Shown: positions 13,173 through 20,355 of the stretch, piece by piece
Numbering within the stretch: the stretch's first letter is position 1
Layout: each line of letters starts with the position of its first letter
IMG/VR virus record: IMGVR_UViG_3300031623_000034
Coordinates: 1 to 29,025 of that record
Source of the DNA: a virus
Length of the DNA: 29,025 bases
Strand: one strand, 5' to 3'
Made by a program: the position numbers and the translations under genes
Notes under the pieces: generated by a model
Seen by the model: the letters and a program-made list of their open reading frames with translations, nothing else
What the model was told of the DNA's origin: nothing
Databases searched by the model: none

Positions 13173-14906
13173 CTAAGCTGGTGTTGGCGGTGCACCGCCT
13201 CCAGGTATAGTACCTCCGCCACCTGGTGTAGTTCCTGGTGCTCCTGGCCCTGGTTGCCCTGGTTCTGGAGCTTCTGGCTCTGCTGTTGGTTCTTCAAATT
13301 GGTCTAAATCTGAAGTAATGTTTGATTGTGATATCCCGCCTGCTCGTAATTGTGTTGCTTTGCTTTGTTTTTTCTTAGGAATATTATTTTCTTCTGCCCA
13401 AAGATCAGCATTTCTTGTCATTTCTTCTTCAGTTAAACCAAGATATCTCTTTAATACAAATCTTTTTGCCATATATGGTAGATCAGCAAGTTGTGAAAAT
13501 GTTGATACTCGTGCCTGATCCATTTCAGTTTGTCTATATTGTGCAAAGTTTTGTGGTGGATTAAGTTTAATTTCAAACATTGTATTATCAATGTTGTAAC
13601 CTTTACTATGAATCCATAATTTAAATTCTTCGTCGAATACGTTTGCTATCATACTTTGTAATCTCATACAGTATTTGTTAAATCTTAATTCTTGTATGTA
13701 CGCAGTACCAACTCTACCGTCATTATATGATTGTTGTCCATCATCAGGACCTGTTGGCAAATATGAACTTGGTATTTTTAATCCTCTAAACAATTTGTTT
13801 GTAAAGAATTTAAGATCATCTATTTCACCTAGGTTAGTACCACCCGGTAGTGTATCAACTTTAGATCCTCTTCCTTCTGCTGTTTGCGGAAAGAAATAAT
13901 CCTCATTAATTGACATAGGATTATATGTAGCATCAACATAGTTGACACCACCTGATGTGCTTGGAATTCTTCTTTGATTAATTTCGTTTTTAACTCTCTC
14001 AACGAATTGCATCGCCAAGTGTGTTGGCATATTACCTACGTCGATATAAAATACTCTTCTTTCAGGTGCTCTTTGAACCCTGTAAATGATAATTGCATCT
14101 TCTAATAATTCTTTTTGTTTGTAAACTTTGAAAACTTGTTCTAATATTGATTGTCCAAAAGGAAATAAGTTGTCTAAACCATCTGACATACTTAAATGAA
14201 TAACGTGTTCAGCATTAACGTTGTACGCATTCATAGTTTTATAAAAACGTCCACCAGATGCTCCAGAAAATCCTGACATATTTGCTTGATTTCCTGCGTT
14301 TGCATAACTTGATCCATATGCCGCAGTACCACCACCAGTTGTTCCACCACCACCATAAGTTTGATTTGGTGTTATTTGTGTTGCACTTAATCTTTGTAAG
14401 TTTGGATTAATATCTCTTATAACATATTGTTCAGGTTTTTTACCTTCTGATTCATTAACAACTATTCTGTCAACTTTTGCATTGTCAATATACAACCATT
14501 TTTGTGTTTCGGGATCTCGTACAAAAAAACAGTCACCATATTTTAATGCATTTCTGATAATTCTAAAAACTCTTTTTGAAAATTTGTTTGCTTTTGTCCA
14601 TTGTTGAAGTGCTTTCTTTAAAAGTTTAACTTCATGGTCTGTTGTTTCATCTTTAAAAACTAGATCAAACGGAGTTTCATTTTCTTTATTATGTTGTGAA
14701 CAAAATTCTGCTAAAATATCTAGTGCCGCATTAATTTCACTGTCTGAATCCATTTGGTCATATTGAAAATATCTTTGAATTCTGTTTGGATGTCCGGTAT
14801 AAACATCAGGCAAATAAGATGAATAGTTTCTTTTTGCGAAATTAGGAACTTTTTCTCCTGAGATAGGAGACAAGTTTGCGTCTTTAAAGTATTTTTTCCA
14901 AGCCAT
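13173..14906 (-). CDS. 20: Portal vertex protein gp20
   Basis: A 577-residue homologue of the T4 portal (T4 gp20 is 524). Family segments include 'YFQYDQMDSDSEINAALDIL' (about 46-65), 'LEDAIIIYRVQRAPERRVFY' then 'IDVGNMP' near 270-295, and 'DLKFFTNKLFRGLKIPSSYL'. It forms the dodecameric DNA channel at one vertex and nucleates prohead assembly. Two low-complexity parts are unusual: a Gly/Ser/Ala-rich insertion at residues 183-220 and a Pro/Gly-rich tail of about 45 residues ending 'GGGTIPGGGAPPTPA'. It starts 8 bases after the tape measure stop, which implies co-transcription. No clear Shine-Dalgarno site is present. Confidence 0.95.
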   Translation of the reverse strand: MAWKKYFKDANLSPISGEKVPNFAKRNYSSYLPDVYTGHPNRIQRYFQYDQMDSDSEINAALDILAEFCSQHNKENETPFDLVFKDETTDHEVKLLKKALQQWTKANKFSKRVFRIIRNALKYGDCFFVRDPETQKWLYIDNAKVDRIVVNESEGKKPEQYVIRDINPNLQRLSATQITPNQTYGGGGTTGGGTAAYGSSYANAGNQANMSGFSGASGGRFYKTMNAYNVNAEHVIHLSMSDGLDNLFPFGQSILEQVFKVYKQKELLEDAIIIYRVQRAPERRVFYIDVGNMPTHLAMQFVERVKNEINQRRIPSTSGGVNYVDATYNPMSINEDYFFPQTAEGRGSKVDTLPGGTNLGEIDDLKFFTNKLFRGLKIPSSYLPTGPDDGQQSYNDGRVGTAYIQELRFNKYCMRLQSMIANVFDEEFKLWIHSKGYNIDNTMFEIKLNPPQNFAQYRQTEMDQARVSTFSQLADLPYMAKRFVLKRYLGLTEEEMTRNADLWAEENNIPKKKQSKATQLRAGGISQSNITSDLDQFEEPTAEPEAPEPGQPGPGAPGTTPGGGGTIPGGGAPPTPA

Positions 14907-14914
14907 ATATTAAA

Positions 14915-17038
14915 TTATACAATAGAACCACTTAGGTTTGCAACATTAATCTTCGTACCTTTAGTGTTTCTTTCTGTCATTACTCCTAGTGCTATTAGTG
15001 TATTTAAGTGTTGTACCGCGGCATTATTAGACTTTACAAGTTGTGTGATAGTGGTATTCAAAGTAGTCAGTTGTGAATTGCTACGCATAGCTGACGCACC
15101 TGCTTGTGCCACTGTGTTATTATTAGAAACAATTGTACCAGCTGTTTTCGGCACAAATAATTCTGGGCCTTTTTCACCTACTAACGTTGGTGTGTTACTA
15201 AAAACATCTCCACCAGCGTGTTTTCCTTCACCACCAAATACTGCATCAGCAATTCCGCCTACTGCCCATTTTCCTGCCATAGCACCGACAACTGTACCTG
15301 CTGGTCCAAAAACGCTTCCAGCAATTCCACCTAGTGCTAATCCAACTAGTTCTCCTATGCCTTTTGCATTATTACTTTTATCATCATCAGTTAATTTAAA
15401 GATAGATGATATGGCGGAAATAGCAATGGCAAGTGGTGCAAGAATTTTAGTTAATAAACCCATGGTTCTACCTATCATACCAAACATCGCTCTCCAGCCA
15501 AACAAACCTAGTTTAACTCCAGCCGCTATAATCATTGTTTGTTTAGCCGCATCAAATAAAAATTTTCCTCCTAATGCTGTTACAACTGCTCCAGCAAACA
15601 TTTTAGGATGTTTAGTAAGCATACCAATTAATGAATCCATAGAACCCATAAATGGACCTTGTAGCCAATCACTAAATTTTGTAATTGCTGGTCCAAAGTG
15701 TGATAATATGTTAGTTTGTATTGATTCAAAAGCCGCTTTTAATCTTTTTGCCGCTTCATTAAATGTAGTTAATGTATCTGTTAATGCGGTCGCTTGTTTT
15801 TCTTGTTCTGTTTGTGATTTTTCTAAATCTAAACCTAATGTTGAAAGTTTTAAAAGTGAATTTCCTGCTTGATCTAGTCCTCCAAATAATAATGTTTGAG
15901 CATCAAACCCTTCTTTGAAATTTAATCCAGCATCTCTTAATCCTGCTAAAGCTTCTTCGGCACCAATACGTCCATTTCTAAATGCAGTAATAGTATCCAT
16001 AAACCCTTTTGAAGTTCCTGCAAGTGTTTCACCAAGTTCTCCAAATGGAACTCCGGTTGCTATCATATTTTTAACAACATCTCCTAAAGCAGGATCTAAT
16101 GCTGTCATAGATGCTACAAGATTTTGTGCCTCTCTAGCTTGGTCTTCATTTAAACCACTTAGGTATGCTTGGAATACTGAATCGGCTTGTTGAGCCGCAA
16201 CGTTTTCATCTAATTGTTCTCTTTGAATTCCTGTTAGTCTAGCTAACTTGTCAAGTTCTTTAGAATATTCAATTACATTTGCAGTTACTTCTGCTTGGGT
16301 TAAAGCACTAAATCTTTGTTGTATTCGTTGTCGTTCTAAATATGTACCTAAAAAATCATTTAGGTTTTCTGTTGTAATCCCCAATGAAGCTACTTGAGGT
16401 ATACCGACTCTTCTTAATTCTTCTGAGAATGCAGTCAAATATGCAACACCTGATTGTGTAGTTCCAAATAATGCCGCTAATGATTGTGTGTTATCTGATA
16501 ATACACCAGCAAATTCAGTTAGTGGCATTTGCATATCAAAGGCCGCTTGTCTCATTGAAATTAAAGATTGTCCAAAGTCAGCACCTGTTGTTGCAAGTTG
16601 TCTATATAAGTTAACGTTGAAATCTAAAGAATTACCAAATTTATCAATAAGTCCACCAAACGCCGGAAGTTCGGAAAACATTCCAGTAAAGGTTTTGAAT
16701 TGATCTGTTCCTTCTTTGCCTGCATCAGCAAGATCCCAAAGAGTAGCTCCTACTTTACCAACTGTTTGTCCAAATCCTTTTACAGACTGTCCAGCTCTTT
16801 GTAATTCGGCCCCAACACTTTTAAGAGCATCATTTACATCATCAAGTCTTTTTATTTCTTCTTTATCTTCTCCGGCCTTTTTCTTTTGTAGAGCAAGTTC
16901 TTCTTTAGCTAGTTTTAATTTTTGTTGTTGTTCTGATCTTGTTAGTCCACCGAGACGACCCATGGCAGTTTCTCGCGGGTTGCTAGAGTCTTTTATTGCT
17001 TTTACTAGTTCTTTAATATCTTGATCGTCAATTGCCAT
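14915..17038 (-). CDS. Tail tape measure protein (gp29 role)
   Basis: A 707-residue protein. It has a helical N-terminus ('QQQKLKLAKEELALQKKKAG'), a long helical centre, hydrophobic segments at about 490-610 ('MIGRTMGLLTKILAPLAIAI', 'GLALGGIAGSVFGPAGTVVG') and the tail-length-protein signature 'GGDVFSNTPTLVGEKGPELF' followed by 'VPKTAGTIVSNN'. This C-terminal signature is typical of tape measures in many tailed phages. The protein would fix tail length inside the tube and be ejected with DNA. In T4 the role belongs to gp29, encoded among hub genes; here it sits directly upstream of gp20 and divergent from the chaperone gene. Confidence 0.85.
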   Translation of the reverse strand: MAIDDQDIKELVKAIKDSSNPRETAMGRLGGLTRSEQQQKLKLAKEELALQKKKAGEDKEEIKRLDDVNDALKSVGAELQRAGQSVKGFGQTVGKVGATLWDLADAGKEGTDQFKTFTGMFSELPAFGGLIDKFGNSLDFNVNLYRQLATTGADFGQSLISMRQAAFDMQMPLTEFAGVLSDNTQSLAALFGTTQSGVAYLTAFSEELRRVGIPQVASLGITTENLNDFLGTYLERQRIQQRFSALTQAEVTANVIEYSKELDKLARLTGIQREQLDENVAAQQADSVFQAYLSGLNEDQAREAQNLVASMTALDPALGDVVKNMIATGVPFGELGETLAGTSKGFMDTITAFRNGRIGAEEALAGLRDAGLNFKEGFDAQTLLFGGLDQAGNSLLKLSTLGLDLEKSQTEQEKQATALTDTLTTFNEAAKRLKAAFESIQTNILSHFGPAITKFSDWLQGPFMGSMDSLIGMLTKHPKMFAGAVVTALGGKFLFDAAKQTMIIAAGVKLGLFGWRAMFGMIGRTMGLLTKILAPLAIAISAISSIFKLTDDDKSNNAKGIGELVGLALGGIAGSVFGPAGTVVGAMAGKWAVGGIADAVFGGEGKHAGGDVFSNTPTLVGEKGPELFVPKTAGTIVSNNNTVAQAGASAMRSNSQLTTLNTTITQLVKSNNAAVQHLNTLIALGVMTERNTKGTKINVANLSGSIV

Positions 17039-17067
17039 ATGGTTAAAATTCCGTCATTATAGACGCA

Positions 17068-17075
17068 TATAAATA
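17068..17075 (+). promoter_or_regulatory. Late promoter TATAAATA (chaperone gene)
   Basis: A perfect T4 late promoter octamer. Predicted +1 about 17081 gives a 29-nt leader without Shine-Dalgarno before the ATG at 17110. Confidence 0.75.
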
Positions 17076-17100
17076 TAGACATACATACGCATATATTGTA

Positions 17101-17108
17101 TATTTATA
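17101..17108 (-). promoter_or_regulatory. Late promoter TATAAATA (tape measure and portal)
   Basis: A perfect octamer on the minus strand, predicted +1 about 17095, leader about 57 nt. The two promoters face away across each other, so the 5' ends of the two transcripts overlap by about 15 nt. Confidence 0.75.
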
Positions 17109-17109
17109 G

Positions 17110-18039
17110 ATGAAACAAATAACAGAAAAACCATTAACAAAAATGCCGGAAATACCGGAGGTAACAAAGCCTATGCCTATGGGAAACGTTAATCCATTAG
17201 AAAAGTATTATAGACAACCTGTAATCTATATAACTTTGCCGTCAAAAGGAAAATATTATAGTAAAGAAGTGTTTGAACCAACAACAACTGGAGAACTTCC
17301 GGTTTTGCCAATGACAGCTAAAGATGAAATTGAATTTAAAACGCCAGATGCTATGATTTCTGGACAAGCTACTGTTAATGTAATACAATCGTGTTTTCCA
17401 AATATTAAAGATGCATGGCAAATAGTGAATTATGATTTAGATACTGTTTTATTAGCTATAAGAATTGCAACGTATGGAGACACAATGGACGTGTCTGGAA
17501 CGATTCCGGGAATTACACCAGCAGAAGTGATGAATCATACTTTAAATTTGCCACAGTTATTAGAAACAATGAAAGATATTAAATTAAAAGACGAAGCAAC
17601 AACAAAAAGCGGATTTACAATTAAATGTAAACCATTAACTTATAAAAAATTATCTGATAGTCAAGTTTCTGCGTTTGAACAGCAAAAACAATATGCCACA
17701 GTAGCTACAAGTAAAATGTCCGACCAAGAAAAAGGAAAATCGTTTGCACAAAATTTTGCTAAATTAACAGAATTAAATTTTTCTATGTTAGTTGATGCTA
17801 TTACAGAAATTACAACACCAGATAAACAATTAGTTTCAGATCCTGATCAAATAAAATCATTTATTGACAATGCTGATGCAAAAATTATTAGTGAAATACA
17901 AGTAGTGCTTGGAGAAATTCGAACACAAGCGGCAATCAAACCACTTAAATTAAAAGCAACAGATGAGCAAATTAAAAAAGGAGCAAGGGCAACATTTGAA
18001 ATGCCTGTTACTTTTGATAGCTCAAATTTTTTCGCGTAA
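17110..18039 (+). CDS. Tail/baseplate assembly chaperone, gp26-like (T4_baseplate family)
   Basis: A 309-residue protein. 'YITLPSKGKYYSKEVFEP', 'ELPVLPMTAKDEIEFKTPDA', 'NVIQSCFPNIKDAWQIVNYD' and 'LDTVLLAIRIATYGD' follow the pattern of the family that includes T4 gp26, annotated as baseplate hub in T4-like marine phages. By position (directly beside the tape measure gene) and by the frameshift signal at its 3' end, it behaves like the G-type tail assembly chaperone of other tailed phages, which coats the tape measure before tube assembly. The slippery stretch 18024-18033 lies three codons before the TAA, so most ribosomes make the 309-residue form and some make a fusion of about 384 residues. 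Confidence 0.8.
   Translation: MKQITEKPLTKMPEIPEVTKPMPMGNVNPLEKYYRQPVIYITLPSKGKYYSKEVFEPTTTGELPVLPMTAKDEIEFKTPDAMISGQATVNVIQSCFPNIKDAWQIVNYDLDTVLLAIRIATYGDTMDVSGTIPGITPAEVMNHTLNLPQLLETMKDIKLKDEATTKSGFTIKCKPLTYKKLSDSQVSAFEQQKQYATVATSKMSDQEKGKSFAQNFAKLTELNFSMLVDAITEITTPDKQLVSDPDQIKSFIDNADAKIISEIQVVLGEIRTQAAIKPLKLKATDEQIKKGARATFEMPVTFDSSNFFA
18024..18033 (+). other. Programmed -1 frameshift slippery stretch AAATTTTTTC
   Basis: In the zero frame the codons read tca aat ttt ttc gcg taa. This holds two overlapping canonical heptamers, A AAT TTT and T TTT TTC. A -1 slip enters the frame that stays open to 18263. The zero-frame stop follows after two codons. Confidence 0.75.
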
Positions 18040-18263
18040 CTCTGCTGTCTAAGGATAACCACGACATTATTAAATTTCTTAAAGATTTAGAGCAAAATAT
18101 TAAAAATTTGAAAATGGAATTATTTAAAGTGTGTTGGTTTATGCGGGGCGGAGTAACTTACGAACAAGCATTAAATTTAAGTCCAGAGGAACGCATAGTT
18201 GTAGCTGATTTAGTAAAAGAAAACATGGATACTACCAAAAAAACTGGTCAACCTTTCTTCTAA
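18030..18263 (+). CDS. -1 frame extension of the tail chaperone (T part of a G/GT pair)
   Basis: The frame is open from the slippery site with no stop. After 'FRVTLLSKDNHDIIKFLKDL' it reads 'MELFKVCWFMRGGVTYEQAL' and 'NLSPEERIVVADLVKENMD', ending 'TGQPFF'. Its first in-frame ATG is at 18114 and would give only 49 residues, with no ribosome site. Small proteins of this pattern (aromatic WFMR, 'LSPEER', 'TTKK.G.PFF' end) follow the gp26-like gene in T4-like marine phages. Continuous with the upstream gene through a -1 slip, it adds 77 residues that would recruit the tube or tape measure by analogy with lambda gpGT. An independent start at 18114 is the alternative. Confidence 0.7.
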   Translation, partial: FRVTLLSKDNHDIIKFLKDLEQNIKNLKMELFKVCWFMRGGVTYEQALNLSPEERIVVADLVKENMDTTKKTGQPFF

Positions 18264-18316
18264 AATAATATATTATACTATAATGGATACTAAAAAAATG
18301 GATAATTATAACCTAT

Positions 18317-18652
18317 ATGTCTGAAAGAGATCTTATTCAAGAACTCAAGTCTACAATTAAGGATCTCAGCGATGAGAAAGACGAACTCCTTAAGACTATT
18401 AAACAAAAAGAGTCGCGAATTAAGTCTGTTATGATTAAATTAGAAAACGCAACACAAGACGTTAAAACTTTAGGACACAAAATTTCCGATTATGATAAAG
18501 AAATTACAATAATAAAAGAAAAACTTAAAGATAAAAATAAAATTGTTAAGAAAGAAATTGACGAAGAAATAGAAAAGTATATAACGACAAACGGCACAGA
18601 AGAAGATAGCACAACACACAAAACAGAAGCCGCCGAAGAAGACAAAGAGTAA
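18317..18652 (+). CDS. Coiled-coil protein of unknown function
   Basis: A 111-residue protein. Residues 1-90 are a continuous Lys/Glu-rich heptad-like helix ('LIQELKSTIKDLSDEKDELL', 'IIKEKLKDKNKIVKKEIDEE') and the last 20 are acidic and unstructured ('TTHKTEAAEEDKE'). I do not recognise the family. It follows the chaperone extension by 53 bases on the same strand, which could mean a tail assembly role, and ends 26 bases before a convergent gene. No Shine-Dalgarno site is evident. Confidence 0.5.
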   Translation: MSERDLIQELKSTIKDLSDEKDELLKTIKQKESRIKSVMIKLENATQDVKTLGHKISDYDKEITIIKEKLKDKNKIVKKEIDEEIEKYITTNGTEEDSTTHKTEAAEEDKE

Positions 18653-18678
18653 TCCAGCAGATATATTTTATTAGAGTT

Positions 18679-19485
18679 TTAAGTACGAGGAAGAAGTGAT
18701 GGGATCTTAGCAACATCCGTTAAAGAGTTAACCCTAGAATCACTTCTGCATAATTGTTGATATAGTTTTTTAGATTTAGACCATTTAGTTCCAGTCCACC
18801 ATTCAAAGCCTATCCATTTACTCCTATACATTGAAGAAGCTTCGTATCCAGAACCCATATAAAAGTATGCGGCCTTGTGTTCTTTAGCCCATTGTAGTTC
18901 TATATCTAAAGTAAGTTGGGATATTGGATCAACGTTACAGTGTATTACAGATTGGTATCCGGCCCAAAATATATTATCTCTGTTAAAATCGTCATCATCG
19001 TCATCTCCAAGTTGTCTTGTATAACCACCAAACCCTCCGACGTCTTCTTGGTAATGATATTTTTTAAGTTTTGTAAACGCAATAATTTTATCAGGCGTAT
19101 CTGTATAAAAGATAAGAAAAGAATCTCGTCCATGATAATGATTAAATGGATTATCTATTGTAATTTTTTTTCGTTTCATGAAATCATGGTATATTTTAGG
19201 TAGTCCTAGTAGTTTAACCATTTCATTGGCTTCAATTTCTTTTACTTTTAATTGTTTACCATTAAGTTTATGTGATTTAAAACGTGGAATGTATTTGTCA
19301 AGATCAATACGAGTAGAACGAGCTTGGTAAAATATTTCTTTTCCTTTATAAGGATTATCTGATGCTAGCCACCCGTCTTCGATTGCCTCGTTTTCTTCTT
19401 CTTCCATTACTATTGCTAAAGGAGAACATATAACTAAATCTTGATGTTTTTGTTTGCCATGAATATGGTCAAAAATTACTTTCAT
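18679..19485 (-). CDS. GNAT-fold protein resembling the C-terminal domain of arginyl/leucyl-tRNA-protein transferases
   Basis: A 268-residue protein. 'HGKQKHQDLVICSPLAIVM' and 'EIFYQARSTRIDLDKYIPRF' form the N-terminal part. The C-terminal part 'DPISQLTLDIELQWAKEHKA' followed by 'AYFYMGSGYEASSMYRSKW' then 'GFEWWTGTKW' has the layout of the transferase GNAT domain (ATE/Bpt), where a '(Y/F)LG(Y/W)W...M.YK..F.P.E' block binds the substrate. Similar proteins occur in T4-like marine phages. If active it would add an amino acid to protein N-termini, tagging host proteins, but this is a remote likeness. The ATG is at +2 of the predicted late transcript. Confidence 0.45.
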   Translation of the reverse strand: MKVIFDHIHGKQKHQDLVICSPLAIVMEEEENEAIEDGWLASDNPYKGKEIFYQARSTRIDLDKYIPRFKSHKLNGKQLKVKEIEANEMVKLLGLPKIYHDFMKRKKITIDNPFNHYHGRDSFLIFYTDTPDKIIAFTKLKKYHYQEDVGGFGGYTRQLGDDDDDDFNRDNIFWAGYQSVIHCNVDPISQLTLDIELQWAKEHKAAYFYMGSGYEASSMYRSKWIGFEWWTGTKWSKSKKLYQQLCRSDSRVNSLTDVAKIPSLLPRT

Positions 19486-19491
19486 TTTTAG

Positions 19492-19499
19492 TATTTACA
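19492..19499 (-). promoter_or_regulatory. Late-type promoter TGTAAATA for the 18679-19485 gene
   Basis: TAAATA core 6 nt before the ATG at 19485, immediately after a 7-bp hairpin at 19501-19518. Confidence 0.5.
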
Positions 19500-19500
19500 A

Positions 19501-19541
19501 AGATGGCTCTAGCCATCTAAACTTTCGCTACGCTCAGTTTA
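19501..19541 (-). other. Pair of hairpins at the end of the non-coding region
   Basis: AGATGGC/GCCATCT (19501-19507 with 19512-19518, 4-nt loop) and TAAACT/AGTTTA (19518-19523 with 19536-19541). They lie between the U-rich end of the candidate RNA and the next late promoter. The first has only a short T run after it on the minus strand (TTTG), so it is a weak second terminator or part of a longer form of the RNA. Confidence 0.5.
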
Positions 19542-19555
19542 TTTTAAATTACATT

Positions 19556-19888
19556 CTAAAAAATAAACGCAATATGCGTCCTATGTGCTAGATGTTAGTC
19601 ATAGTTCTGCTATTTCTAGCAGAACGACTTACCCATGTGCTGAGTTTATAGTCATTATATATTGCTGTCGTAACCGGGCGGTTGTGCTGTACCCGTTAGC
19701 TTGTTCTATCCAACGCGAGTTTGTGTAATCTTTATACAATAATCTTACACAAACTTGGGGGTGCTTTTTCTCAGAGCCCCATCATTTGCCTTTCCTACAA
19801 GCAAGATCTGATCGCAATTGCGACCTCAATGCTGTTTTATATATAAAGTAGATATGATTTGCCTAGTGGAAGGATGCTGTTGCCCTTC
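19556..19888 (-). ncRNA. Candidate structured non-coding RNA of about 330 nt
   Basis: The 460 bases between 19486 and 19947 hold no credible ORF but many stems. In transcript order they are: AGTG-AAGG with CCTT-CACT (19865-19891); a 12-nt palindrome TCGCAATTGCGA (19812-19823); a GGGGCT/AGCaCCC hairpin (about 19757-19780); a perfect 11-bp stem 19718-19728 with 19745-19755; TAAC-GGG with CCC-GTTA (19671-19698); a perfect 9-bp stem 19604-19612 with 19617-19625 whose minus-strand loop is GAAA, extended by AGTC/GACT; and ACGCA/TGCGT (19567-19579), followed by TTTATTTTTT. A sigma70-type promoter precedes it. The GNRA loop, promoter and terminator all agree on the minus strand. Family unknown; ends are estimates. 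Confidence 0.6.
19558..19579 (-). terminator. Terminator-like end of the candidate RNA
   Basis: A 5-bp stem ACGCA/TGCGT with a 3-nt loop, followed on the minus strand by a T-rich run (19566-19558). Confidence 0.5.
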
Positions 19889-19893
19889 ACTTA

Positions 19894-19922
19894 TATATAA
19901 CATAGAATAAAATTATAGTCAA
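19894..19922 (-). promoter_or_regulatory. Sigma70-type promoter TTGACT-17-TATATA for the candidate RNA
   Basis: On the minus strand TTGACT (19922-19917), a 17-nt spacer, then TATATA (19899-19894). Predicted start near 19887. This is a host-type early promoter, unlike the late TAAATA type in front of protein genes. TTATATATAA occurs again at 19837-19846. Confidence 0.55.
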
Positions 19923-19932
19923 CAGAATTGAG

Positions 19933-19940
19933 TTTAAATA
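19933..19940 (+). promoter_or_regulatory. Late-type promoter TTTAAATA for the GIY-YIG gene
   Basis: TAAATA core 7 nt before the ATG at 19948, so the ATG is at +3. Confidence 0.45.
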
Positions 19941-19947
19941 TTGAAAT

Positions 19948-20355
19948 ATGTGGTTTTATGAGAATAAAAAAGTAAACGAACTACCAGAAAGTTGTGTTGG
20001 GTTTGTGTATCAAATAACAAATGCAATCAACGGTAGGATGTATATAGGTAAAAAGTTAGCAAAGTTTAAAAGATCTAGAGCACCACTTAAAGGTAGAAGA
20101 AATAAGCGTAGATACAAAGTAGAAAGTGATTGGCAAGACTATTACGGATCTAGCGACGACCTAACAATAGATATCAAAAGACTTGGTGCAGAAAACTTTA
20201 AAAGAGAAATACTCTTTTATTGTAAATCAAAATCGGAATTATCCTATGTAGAAGCACGAGAGCAGTTTGCTCGTAAAGTGTTAGAATCAAATCAATACTA
20301 CAACGGACATATTAGAGTGCGTGTTCATGGAAAAGGTATTTTAAAATTAACTTAA
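19948..20355 (+). CDS. GIY-YIG family endonuclease
   Basis: A 135-residue protein. The catalytic module is 'CVGFVYQITNAINGRMYIGK' (GIY as Phe-Val-Tyr 19-21, YIG as 32-34), followed by a basic stretch 'KRSRAPLKGRRNKRRYKVES', 'DWQDYYGSSDDL' and 'NFKREILFYCKSKSELSYVE' with the candidate metal-binding Glu102, ending 'YYNGHIRVRVHG' with Asn119. This is a free-standing nuclease of the Seg-like type carried by T4-like phages. It may act in recombination, DNA processing or homing. It is divergent from the structured RNA and has a TAA-ATG junction with the next gene. Confidence 0.8.
   Translation: MWFYENKKVNELPESCVGFVYQITNAINGRMYIGKKLAKFKRSRAPLKGRRNKRRYKVESDWQDYYGSSDDLTIDIKRLGAENFKREILFYCKSKSELSYVEAREQFARKVLESNQYYNGHIRVRVHGKGILKLT

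Noticed and set aside
14964-15872. 302-codon plus-strand frame over the tape measure gene
   Set aside because: It is antisense to a well-supported protein, has low-complexity Ala/Pro/Ser composition and no promoter or ribosome site.
18114-18263. Independent 49-residue gene starting at the ATG at 18114
   Set aside because: There is no ribosome site, the open frame continues upstream to the slippery stretch, and the -1 relation to the chaperone gene fits a fusion better. It remains the alternative.
19604-19625. Hairpin resembling the GCTAGAAATAGC core of CRISPR guide scaffolds
   Set aside because: The likeness is only a GAAA-capped stem. There are no repeats, spacers, anti-repeat or cas genes nearby.
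19500-19947. Group I intron beside a GIY-YIG homing nuclease
   Set aside because: The stretch is not inside a coding sequence, the nuclease is on the opposite strand and outside it, and I could not find the conserved core pairings.
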